Source: an uncultured Clostridia bacterium (GTDB lineage Bacteria; Bacillota; Clostridia; Lachnospirales; Cellulosilyticaceae). Taken from it: a stretch of DNA of 36,971 nt. Position 1 is the stretch's first letter, and each line of letters starts with the position of its first letter. The stretch covers positions 1 to 36,971 of the forward strand of contig CALJNR010000111.1 in assembly GCA_937981575.1 (NCBI GenBank). The letters run 5' to 3'. The notes below the pieces were generated by a model, which worked only from the letters and a program-made list of their open reading frames with translations, was not told the DNA's origin and made no database searches. The position numbers and the translations under genes were made by a program. Below, in pieces: positions 25,265-33,008 of this stretch.

Positions 25265-26581
25265 GTGGTAACATTAGATGGTATATCGGCCAAAAAGACA
25301 ATGAATATAGAGGATATCAAACAAAATTTAGATAGTACAGTAATGATAGAAGCTTGTGTTCACAAAATCAGGAAGATGAGTGAGTTCTCATTTATTGTAC
25401 TGAGAACAGCCAAATATCTTATTCAAGGAATCTATGAAAAAGAAAAATGTCAAAAAACTATAGATGATTTGAAAGAAGGCTGTTATATTAGAGTACGAGG
25501 GCACATTCGGGAGGATGAAAGAGCAAATTATGGTATAGAGCTTCAGATTACCGACTTTGAAATCTTAAGCAGACCAGATAGTGAATATCCGCTGAATGTT
25601 TCTCACAAAAAATTAGGATGCGGCCTTGAGGCTAATCTTGATAATAGATCGGTTGCACTTAGAAACCCTTATGAAAAAGCTGTTTTTAAGATTCAGGAGG
25701 GTGTTGTATCCGGGTTTAGAGAATTTATGTTAAAAGAAGGTTTCACGCAAGTGTTTACCCCTAAGATTGTTGCTCATGGAGCAGAAGGGGGCGCTAACAT
25801 TTTTAAGCTGGATTACTTTAATCAGGAGGCTTATCTTGCCCAAAGTCCACAGTTTTATAAACAGACGACAGTAGCCTTTTTTGACAGAGTATTTGAAATA
25901 GCTCCGGTATATCGTGCAGAGAAACACAATACATCAAGACATTTAAATGAATATATAGGTCTTGACTTTGAAATGGGATTCATTGATACAATGTATGATA
26001 TAATGCAAATGGAAACAGCTATGCTCAAGTATGTGTTAGACTATTTAAGTAAAAACTATGAAGAAGAGCTAAAGACGTTGGGCGCCGAGCTTCCTGTAAT
26101 AGACACGATTCCTTCTGTAACTTTTATGGAGGCATTAGAGCTTATTAAAGGAAAAGGCGGCAAGAATAAATATGACTTAGAACCAGAAGATGAAGTGCTT
26201 CTTTGTGATTATGCAAAAGAAAACTGGGGCAGCGAATTTATATTTATTACACACTTTCCTGCATCCAAGCGTCCGTTTTATGCAATGAATGATAAAGAAG
26301 ATAATAGATTTGCCCTTAGCTTTGACCTGTTATTTAGGGGACTTGAGATTACAACAGGCGGGCAGCGTATTCATGATTATAAAGAGCAGGTTGCTAAGAT
26401 GAAAGAAATGGGAATGCATCCAGAGGAGTTTACACACTACTTAAACATTCATAAGTATGGCATGCCGCCCCATGGAGGACTTGGTATTGGACTTGAACGA
26501 TTAGTTATGAAGCTTCTGAACCTTTCAAACATCAGACAGGCGAGCATGTTCCCAAGAGATGTTCATAGATTAGAACCATAA
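25265..26581 (+). CDS. aspS: Archaeal-type aspartyl-tRNA synthetase, probably non-discriminating
   Basis: Class IIb synthetase of 438 residues: N-terminal OB-fold (about 15-105), then catalytic core with motif 2 in VYRAEKHNTSRHLNEYIG and motif 3 in GGLGIGLERLVM. It lacks the large insertion of the usual bacterial AspRS (about 590 residues) and matches the archaeal/eukaryotic form. Placement after gatCAB suggests it charges tRNA(Asn) with Asp for amidation, as non-discriminating AspRSs do. This is inferred from context; the tRNA-recognition residues were not checked. GTG 25265 is 7 bases after AAAGGAGG. Confidence 0.93.
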   Translation: MVTLDGISAKKTMNIEDIKQNLDSTVMIEACVHKIRKMSEFSFIVLRTAKYLIQGIYEKEKCQKTIDDLKEGCYIRVRGHIREDERANYGIELQITDFEILSRPDSEYPLNVSHKKLGCGLEANLDNRSVALRNPYEKAVFKIQEGVVSGFREFMLKEGFTQVFTPKIVAHGAEGGANIFKLDYFNQEAYLAQSPQFYKQTTVAFFDRVFEIAPVYRAEKHNTSRHLNEYIGLDFEMGFIDTMYDIMQMETAMLKYVLDYLSKNYEEELKTLGAELPVIDTIPSVTFMEALELIKGKGGKNKYDLEPEDEVLLCDYAKENWGSEFIFITHFPASKRPFYAMNDKEDNRFALSFDLLFRGLEITTGGQRIHDYKEQVAKMKEMGMHPEEFTHYLNIHKYGMPPHGGLGIGLERLVMKLLNLSNIRQASMFPRDVHRLEP

Positions 26582-26585
26582 TATA

Positions 26586-26690
26586 GATTTCATAGTTTAA
26601 AGTTTAACTTGTTCATAAGGTACTTGCTGTGAAATCATTTAGAGAAACACTCTAAGCAAATCAATCATTTAAGTTTGTGGTTTCTCTGTA
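26586..26690 (+). promoter_or_regulatory. G-element copy 2, glnN leader
   Basis: First stem: GATTTCATAGT (26586-26596) with GCTGTGAAATC (26626-26636), all 11 pairs formed with two G-U. GTTTAA at 26602-26607; mini-hairpin AAG-GTA-CTT at 26617-26625, covarying with ATG-GTA-CAT of copy 1. Second stem: AGAGAAAC (26641-26648) with GTTTCTCT (26680-26687). It begins 5 bases after the aspS stop, so it sits between two same-strand genes. Confidence 0.7.
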
Positions 26691-26744
26691 TCACACTAAA
26701 AAACAAAAAATAAAAATAAAAGAGTAAATGAGGAGGATTTAGTA

Positions 26745-28832
26745 ATGTTAGCAGTAAAAGAAATTTTTGGATGTAATGTATTTAATGAAACAGTAATGCA
26801 AGAAAGATTACCAAAAAGCATTTTTAAGTCTCTTAAAAAGACTATGGCAGAAGGAACAGAACTTAAGCCTGAGGTAGCAGAAGTAGTAGCAAGTGCTATG
26901 AAAGACTGGGCAATCGAAAAGGGTGCAACACACTATACCCACTGGTTCCAGCCTATGACAGGAATCACTGCTGAAAAGCATGATGCATTTATTGCACCAG
27001 CAGCAGATGGTAAAATTGTTATGGAGTTTTCAGGTAAAGAACTTATCAAAGGGGAACCTGATGCATCTTCATTCCCATCAGGGGGACTTCGTGCAACTTT
27101 TGAGGCAAGAGGTTATACAACTTGGGATCCAACTTCTTATGCTTTTGTAAAAGATGGAACACTTTGTATTCCAACAGCCTTCTGCTCATACGGCGGTGAA
27201 GTGTTAGACAAAAAGACGCCGCTTCTTCGTTCGATGGAAGCAATCAACGTTCAAGCAATAAGAGTTTTAAAATTATTTGGAAAGACTGTAACAAGAGTTA
27301 ATACAACTGTTGGACCAGAACAAGAATACTTCTTAGTAGATAAAGAAATGTATAAAAAACGTAAAGACCTTATCTTAACGGGCAGAACTTTATTCGGCGC
27401 AAAACCAGCGAAAGGTCAAGAACTTGAAGATCACTACTTTGGAAATATCAAACAAAGAGTATCTGATTACATGAAAGAATTAGATGCAGAGCTATGGAAA
27501 CTTGGTATTTTAGCAAAGACAAAACACAATGAAGTTGCTCCAGCTCAGCATGAGCTTGCACCAATCTTCAGCACAACAAATATTGCAACAGATCATAACC
27601 AGCTTACAATGGAACTTATGAAGAAAATTGCAGATAAACATGGTCTTGTGTGTCTGCTTCATGAAAAACCATTTGCAGGGGTTAATGGATCAGGTAAACA
27701 TAACAACTGGTCTATTTCAACCAATCAAGGGGAAAACCTTCTTGAACCAGGAAAGTCACCAAAAGATAATACACAATTTTTATTATTCCTAAGCGCAGTT
27801 GTTAAAGCTGTAGATGAATATGCAGAACTTCTTAGAGTTTCCGCAGCAGCAGCTGGCAATGACCATAGACTTGGAGCGAATGAAGCACCTCCAGCAATCA
27901 TTTCTATGTTCTTAGGCGATGAGCTTACCTATATTTTAGAAGCTATTGAAAAAGGTGAAGAAGCACAGGCAAGTGTTAAAGCATTCCTTGAAACAGGTGT
28001 CGCAGCACTTCCAAAACTTCCAAAAGACGCAACAGACCGTAACAGGACATCACCATTTGCCTTCACAGGTAATAAATTTGAATTTAGGATGCTTGGATCA
28101 TCAGCTTCAATTGCAGGCGCAAATATTGTTCTAAATACAGCAGTTGCTGAAGTTCTTGCAGAGTTTGCTGATAGATTAGAAAAAGCAGAAGACTTCGGAA
28201 AAGAAGTGGCTGCGATCGTTAAAGAAACAGTTGCTAAACATAAGAGAATTATCTTTAATGGCAACAACTACAGCGATGCGTGGGTTGAAGAAGCAGCAAG
28301 ACGTGGTCTTCCTAACTTAAAATCATCTGTAGAAGCATTTCCAAAGTTTGCTTTAGAAAAAAGCGTTGCGTTATTTGAAAAACATGGTATCTTCTCAAAA
28401 GCGGAAATCGAATCTCGATGCGAAATCATGTTAGAAGGCTATGCAAAAACAATCAATATTGAGGCTTTGACAATGCTTGAAATGGCTAAAAAAGAAATTT
28501 TACCAGCTGTTCTAAGCTACAATAAAGAAGTGTTTAAAACACTTAAATTCAAAAAAGAACTTGATCTTAACATGAGTGTAGAAAAAGAACAAGCTTATGC
28601 CATTAAGTTATCAAATCTTACTGAATCATTAATTGGCAAGATTGAAGAACTTGATAATATATTACTTGAAACTAAGAACTATAGTGAGATTGAAGAACTT
28701 GCTAAATTCTACAGAGAATATGTATTTGAAGCAATGCAGACATTAAGAGGTGTGGCAGATGAATTAGAAACAATTGTATCTGCAGCTAACTGGCCATTTC
28801 CAACATACGTAGACCTACTCTTCTACGTATAA
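26745..28832 (+). CDS. glnN: Glutamine synthetase type III
   Basis: Large GS of the GSIII family, 695 residues and the usual size, found in Bacteroidetes, cyanobacteria and some Clostridia. Glutamine from glutamate, ammonia and ATP. An N-terminal GSIII domain contains [16 protein letters not shown] near residue 110; catalytic core marks are [10 protein letters not shown] near 187, [14 protein letters not shown] near 263 and [15 protein letters not shown] near 313; the C-terminal extension is helical. ATG follows ATGAGGAGG. A second GS in the same locus as GSI; both carry the same leader element. Terminator follows. Confidence 0.97.
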   Translation: MLAVKEIFGCNVFNETVMQERLPKSIFKSLKKTMAEGTELKPEVAEVVASAMKDWAIEKGATHYTHWFQPMTGITAEKHDAFIAPAADGKIVMEFSGKELIKGEPDASSFPSGGLRATFEARGYTTWDPTSYAFVKDGTLCIPTAFCSYGGEVLDKKTPLLRSMEAINVQAIRVLKLFGKTVTRVNTTVGPEQEYFLVDKEMYKKRKDLILTGRTLFGAKPAKGQELEDHYFGNIKQRVSDYMKELDAELWKLGILAKTKHNEVAPAQHELAPIFSTTNIATDHNQLTMELMKKIADKHGLVCLLHEKPFAGVNGSGKHNNWSISTNQGENLLEPGKSPKDNTQFLLFLSAVVKAVDEYAELLRVSAAAAGNDHRLGANEAPPAIISMFLGDELTYILEAIEKGEEAQASVKAFLETGVAALPKLPKDATDRNRTSPFAFTGNKFEFRMLGSSASIAGANIVLNTAVAEVLAEFADRLEKAEDFGKEVAAIVKETVAKHKRIIFNGNNYSDAWVEEAARRGLPNLKSSVEAFPKFALEKSVALFEKHGIFSKAEIESRCEIMLEGYAKTINIEALTMLEMAKKEILPAVLSYNKEVFKTLKFKKELDLNMSVEKEQAYAIKLSNLTESLIGKIEELDNILLETKNYSEIEELAKFYREYVFEAMQTLRGVADELETIVSAANWPFPTYVDLLFYV

Positions 28833-28846
28833 TCACATAGATACTC

Positions 28847-28882
28847 CAAAAAAAGGCGCCGCTACTCCCGGCGTCTTTTTTT
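28847..28882. terminator. Terminator after glnN
   Basis: AAAAAAAGGCGCCG and CGGCGTCTTTTTTT around a seven-base loop. Works on both strands and also ends the MFS gene on minus. Confidence 0.92.
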
Positions 28883-28890
28883 ATTATTAT

Positions 28891-30111
28891 TTATAAAGGC
28901 AGGCCTTTATGTTTGGTTTTCATAAAGCAATTTATTTTTTCTGAAGCTATTAGCATAAAGATGCTGTAAAGCAAAACACAGATAGGGAGAATACCTATTG
29001 AGCTTATAGATGCAATAAATCCGAGAAGCGGCGGCATTAAGGTACTTCCTATGTAGGCAAAACCCATTTGATATCCCATTATTATTGAAGAATATTCCTT
29101 GCCAAACCGCTTGGGCGTCTCATGCAGCATACAGGGAAAAATAGGGGCACAGCCAAGGCCAATCATCATAAATCCTATCAGAACAAAAATATTAGAAAGC
29201 GGCAGAAGGAGTAAAGATACACCAGCTAAGATGATCATTTGCCCAGTACGAATAAGGCTTGTATTAGAAAGCTTCATAGTGATAAATCCAGAGATGAATC
29301 TTCCAAGGGTAATTCCGCCGTAGTAGATTGAAACCCACCTAGCAGCAGTGGCAGCAGGAATTCCTCTGACGTTTACTAAGTAGCTGCTTCCCCAAAGACC
29401 TATTGATAACTCCACACTGCAGTAAAAAAAGAAAGTAGTAAGTGCGAGTTTAACCCCTCTTATATTTAAAATCTTAAGTCCGCTCAGCTTGTTGGTGTCT
29501 ATGCCAAGCTCTGAAAGAGTGACATTTTGGTCGGAGGCAGCTGACTGATTTTTTATTTCCTTCTCTTGCTTATTCCATAAAGGAAGTGTCATAAAAAAGA
29601 GGATAACTAATACAAACTGTAATATTGAAATGGTAAGGTAGCCACTTCGCCAAGAAGACTGCCTTATAATATAAGCGGACATAATGATAGGGCCTAAGGT
29701 AGCCCCGATTCCCCAAAAACAATGGAGCCAGCTCATATGGTGAGCCTTATAGTGCAGTGCTACATAATTATTGAGTGCAGAATCAACTGCACCAGCTCCA
29801 AGACCTAATGGGACGGCTAGTACAAGGAGCCATACAAATGATGGAGAAAGCGAAAAGCCAAACAGCGCCCCAGCTGTCATCAAACAGCTTATAAATGTCA
29901 CATTCCCTGTTCCGAGGCGTTTAATCACTATGCCGCTAAATAAACTTGAAACAATTGTCCCGCCGGATATGATCATAGAAACAAAGCCAGCTGCTGCAAA
30001 GTGAGTGCTATATTCTACTTGCATAACAGGCCACGCTACGCCCAATAAAGAATCTGGAAGACCTAAACTAATAAATGCTAAATAAATAATAACTAAAAAC
30101 AGTGTAGCCAA
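28891..30111 (-). CDS. MFS transporter
   Basis: Major facilitator of 406 residues with 12 likely membrane segments. GLPDSLLGVAWP at the start and the loop LSNTSLIRTGQM are consistent with sugar- or metabolite-type MFS carriers. A TTG at 30111 is 7 bases after AGGAGG. It is encoded 11 bp after a ROK-type regulator, so it is probably part of a sugar-responsive unit; the substrate is unknown. It shares a bidirectional terminator with glnN. Confidence 0.87.
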   Translation of the reverse strand: MATLFLVIIYLAFISLGLPDSLLGVAWPVMQVEYSTHFAAAGFVSMIISGGTIVSSLFSGIVIKRLGTGNVTFISCLMTAGALFGFSLSPSFVWLLVLAVPLGLGAGAVDSALNNYVALHYKAHHMSWLHCFWGIGATLGPIIMSAYIIRQSSWRSGYLTISILQFVLVILFFMTLPLWNKQEKEIKNQSAASDQNVTLSELGIDTNKLSGLKILNIRGVKLALTTFFFYCSVELSIGLWGSSYLVNVRGIPAATAARWVSIYYGGITLGRFISGFITMKLSNTSLIRTGQMIILAGVSLLLLPLSNIFVLIGFMMIGLGCAPIFPCMLHETPKRFGKEYSSIIMGYQMGFAYIGSTLMPPLLGFIASISSIGILPICVLLYSIFMLIASEKINCFMKTKHKGLPL

Positions 30112-30122
30112 TGTAGTACCTC

Positions 30123-31145
30123 CTATAAAAATTTTTTGGTTAAAGTAATATCTGGCTCTAACAGTTCAAGTGTCAACTTTGTCATTCCATGCTGATAGTC
30201 ATCTATAAAGTTAGAGGACAGCAAGGTTTCAGGAACTATGCTATGGGGAAGTTGGCTGCTCGATAGTTTAGTGATTTGGCTTATATGTGCCTGGGTCAAA
30301 TAACTGCCGCTAAAAGTAATATAATCAGGATTTAAGAGGCAGCAGATTGTTACTATAAGTTTAGAAGCAGCCTCACATAGTTCATCAAAATCTTGATATA
30401 ATGCCTGTCCCCATGTGATTCCTAGGGGAATAGCAGCGACTTCTCCAGCAAAATTGCCTCTGCCTTTATAAAGCTTTCCATTTATACGGATTCCAGCACC
30501 GGGAGCGTGAAAATCTGGAAAGTACAAATAAACAATAGTGTGCTCTGTAGGAATTTGATTTTGAGCAAAACCCATAACTGCTGCATTAACATCATTTTCG
30601 ACAATAATAGGAACTTGATAAACGGCATTAAAATGTGTGGCTAGTGATAGGCCGACTAATGCTTTGTAATCAGATAAAATAATTTCACCGCCATTTTCAA
30701 CACTCGGAAGACCGAAACCTATTGCTTGAATGGATGGATAACGTATCATTAAAGGCTGTACGATGTTTTCGAAAGCCTCTAAGGTGATACTGTGAGCAGA
30801 TTCATTTATTTTATAAACAAGCTCTCCAGAAAGATTAATAACTGCCGCATGAATCATGATAGAACCATCGGTCTCATAAGGAAACAGGGTAAGGGCGAGA
30901 GAAAAGTTCTCATTATAACGAAACTGCTGAGCTGGTCTTCCACCTTTAGATGAAGCTAGGTCTGCTTCAAAAACTTCATTTTCCTTTATAAGATGCTGAA
31001 GTACCGAGCCCACTGTAACAGTACTGAGACCTGTTATCTCAGCAATTTGCTGCTTTGTAGCCTGTTTCATATTTCTCAGGATTTTTCTTACCAGATTAAT
31101 ATTAATTTCTTTGATTACAAGTGAATTGCCACTAATATGTTCCAA
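30123..31145 (-). CDS. ROK-family transcriptional regulator
   Basis: 340 residues: N-terminal winged helix (about 15-75, KQQIAEITGLSTVTVGSVLQHL in parts) then a ROK/sugar-kinase-like domain with PIIVENDVNAAVMGFA near 155-170 and GAGIRINGKLYKGRGNFAGEV near 190-210. The cysteine-rich zinc motif common in ROK proteins is absent, so its sugar site is probably altered. TTG 31145 follows GGAGG. Divergent from the glycerol dehydrogenase gene across a 310-bp region holding a long palindrome, a candidate operator. Confidence 0.88.
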   Translation of the reverse strand: MEHISGNSLVIKEININLVRKILRNMKQATKQQIAEITGLSTVTVGSVLQHLIKENEVFEADLASSKGGRPAQQFRYNENFSLALTLFPYETDGSIMIHAAVINLSGELVYKINESAHSITLEAFENIVQPLMIRYPSIQAIGFGLPSVENGGEIILSDYKALVGLSLATHFNAVYQVPIIVENDVNAAVMGFAQNQIPTEHTIVYLYFPDFHAPGAGIRINGKLYKGRGNFAGEVAAIPLGITWGQALYQDFDELCEAASKLIVTICCLLNPDYITFSGSYLTQAHISQITKLSSSQLPHSIVPETLLSSNFIDDYQHGMTKLTLELLEPDITLTKKFL

Positions 31146-31291
31146 GGGATACCTCCTTTATGAATAGAATAATTACTTGAAATGAGAAAGTGGGCTTGTA
31201 CTTAAGCATACGCATTTCGTTGATTATAGGGAGTGAATCCTTTACATACCTTTTACCATGATGCGGTATATAAAAGAATAATATATAAAAC

Positions 31292-31332
31292 AGAGTTAAT
31301 AAAATACTTTATAAAAGTGTTTTATTAACTCT
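31292..31332. promoter_or_regulatory. 41-bp palindrome in the ROK/gldA divergent region
   Basis: AGAGTTAATAAAA at 31292-31304 is perfectly inverted at 31320-31332, and inner TACTTT/AAAGTG extends it to about 19 pairs around ATA. No U-run follows, which argues against a terminator. It is a candidate operator for the ROK regulator. The rest of 31146-31455 is AT-rich without a gene. Confidence 0.55.
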
Positions 31333-31455
31333 TGTGCCTAATTTACCACTTTATGATTAAGGTGTCAATAGATAGGTAGAAAAATATTACATTAAACTTG
31401 TAAAGTTGGCTAGAATAACTATTAGTTTAATCATACAGCGAAGGAGTATCACCAT

Positions 31456-32568
31456 ATGGCAAGAGTCATTGCAGCCCCATCAAAATATATACAAGGAAAA
31501 GGGGAAATCAAAAAGCTGGCACAGTATTACAGAAGTTTAGGAGAAGCAGGAGCTTTTATAGTTTTAGACTCATATATTCTGGCGCATCATCAAAAGATAG
31601 TAGCCTCAAGTTTTATAGAAGCATCAATACCTTTTGCTTTAGAAAGATTCGGTGGTGAATGCAGTAAAAGAGAAATTAATAGACTGATTAAAGAACTAGC
31701 GGCAAAAGGAGGCGATGCAGTTATTGGCATAGGAGGCGGAAAAACGCTTGATACGGCCAAAGCTGTGGGACACTACACCAATATGCCGGTGATCATCGTC
31801 CCAACAGTTGCATCAACAGATGCGCCCTGCAGTGCATTGGCAGTTATTTATACAGATGAAGGCACCTTTGACAGTTATTTATATTTAAAGGCTAATCCCA
31901 ATATCGTCCTAGCAGATACCAGTGTTATTGCAAAAGCACCAGCTAGGTTGCTTATAGCAGGCATGGGAGATGCCTTAGCCACTTACTTTGAAGCGAGAGC
32001 CTGTATGACATCAAGTGCTGTTACAATTGCTGGCGGGAGTCCGTCTAAAGCAGCGTTTGCTTTAGCTAAATTATGCCTGGATACGTTGCTAAAAGACGGC
32101 CTTAAGGCTAAAATAGCTGCGGAGAATAGAACAAGCTCTTTAGCACTTGAAAATGTTATTGAAGCTAACACGTATTTAAGTGGTGTTGGGTTTGAAAGCG
32201 GAGGGCTTGCCGCTGCGCATGCTGTTCATAATGGACTTACTTCACTGCCGGAAACCCATTCAATGTATCATGGAGAAAAGGTAGCCTTTGGAACGATTGT
32301 ACAGCTTGTTTTAGAAAATGCAGATCTAGAAGAAATAAAGCAAATTATACATTTTTGCAAAAGTGTAGGACTTCCGACTACATTAAAACAGATAGGCATA
32401 AGGAGGGAATCAGAAAAAAAGGTTATGCAGGCTGCTAAGGTCTGCTGCAGACCAGAGGAAACGGTGCATAATATGCCTTTTGAAGTTCACGTGGAAGACG
32501 TATATAATGCAATCCTCACAGCAGATGAATTAGGTGCAGAGGATACCCTTATTACTAAAAGCATCTGA
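31456..32568 (+). CDS. gldA: Glycerol dehydrogenase-like iron-containing alcohol dehydrogenase
   Basis: Group III metal-dependent dehydrogenase of 370 residues, the GldA size: glycerol to dihydroxyacetone with NAD. NAD loop GIGGGKTLDTAK near residue 93, PTVASTDAPCSALAVIY near 116, and metal ligands in GMGDALATYFEA (Asp near 172), AAAHAVHNGL (His near 255) and MYHGEKVAFG (His near 272). ATG follows AAGGAG. Divergent from the ROK regulator, which may control it. Confidence 0.93.
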   Translation: MARVIAAPSKYIQGKGEIKKLAQYYRSLGEAGAFIVLDSYILAHHQKIVASSFIEASIPFALERFGGECSKREINRLIKELAAKGGDAVIGIGGGKTLDTAKAVGHYTNMPVIIVPTVASTDAPCSALAVIYTDEGTFDSYLYLKANPNIVLADTSVIAKAPARLLIAGMGDALATYFEARACMTSSAVTIAGGSPSKAAFALAKLCLDTLLKDGLKAKIAAENRTSSLALENVIEANTYLSGVGFESGGLAAAHAVHNGLTSLPETHSMYHGEKVAFGTIVQLVLENADLEEIKQIIHFCKSVGLPTTLKQIGIRRESEKKVMQAAKVCCRPEETVHNMPFEVHVEDVYNAILTADELGAEDTLITKSI

Positions 32569-32576
32569 GCACTTAA

Positions 32577-32662
32577 GGCAGGGCTCTGCCATCTGAATAT
32601 AAGCAGGTAAAACAAAGGATATCTATAAGCTTTATAGGCTGATAAGATATCCTTTATTTATC
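32577..32662 (+). terminator. Terminator region after gldA
   Basis: Two hairpins: GGCAG-GGCT-CTGCC at 32577-32590, then AAAGGATATCT (32614-32624) with AGATATCCTTT (32645-32655) and the tail ATTTATCT. Neither has a strong U-run, so efficiency is uncertain. Confidence 0.55.
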
Positions 32663-32713
32663 TCGTTATATAGTTTTTAATCATATGAAGTTATAGGGAA
32701 ACAACCTATAAAT

Positions 32714-32914
32714 TTAAGAGATATTTTTGTTTAGTTCTGAAGCTTTAATGGATTCAACGATAAGTTCGTCTAAACATCTGCTTAATATTAAGATTTCTGT
32801 GGAGTTTGGAATTTCATTTGGATTCATACATAGTTCGTTTAAAAGGTAACGTAACTCACTAATAAGCATGTCTAAATTTTCATTTCGTGTTTTTGGATGC
32901 TCTGTATTTCTCAT
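32714..32914 (-). CDS. Spo0E-like aspartyl-phosphate phosphatase peptide
   Basis: 66 residues with the Spo0E signature in LSRCLDELIVESI (S-x-x-L-D-x-L-I pattern) and a preceding helix LDMLISELRYLLNELC. Spo0E proteins dephosphorylate Spo0A-P and delay sporulation. ATG 32914 lies 5 bases after AGGAGGG; the frame is open to 33019 but overlaps the end of the c-di-GMP protein gene and lacks a site. It follows that gene by 94 bp on the same strand. Confidence 0.82.
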   Translation of the reverse strand: MRNTEHPKTRNENLDMLISELRYLLNELCMNPNEIPNSTEILILSRCLDELIVESIKASELNKNIS

Positions 32915-33008
32915 AAAATCCCTCCTTAGTAAATAATACTTAAGACAATATAGACGGGTTCTTAGGTAGATAGGGTATGGCGCTTTGTTTATATTGTGAT
33001 GGTTTGAA

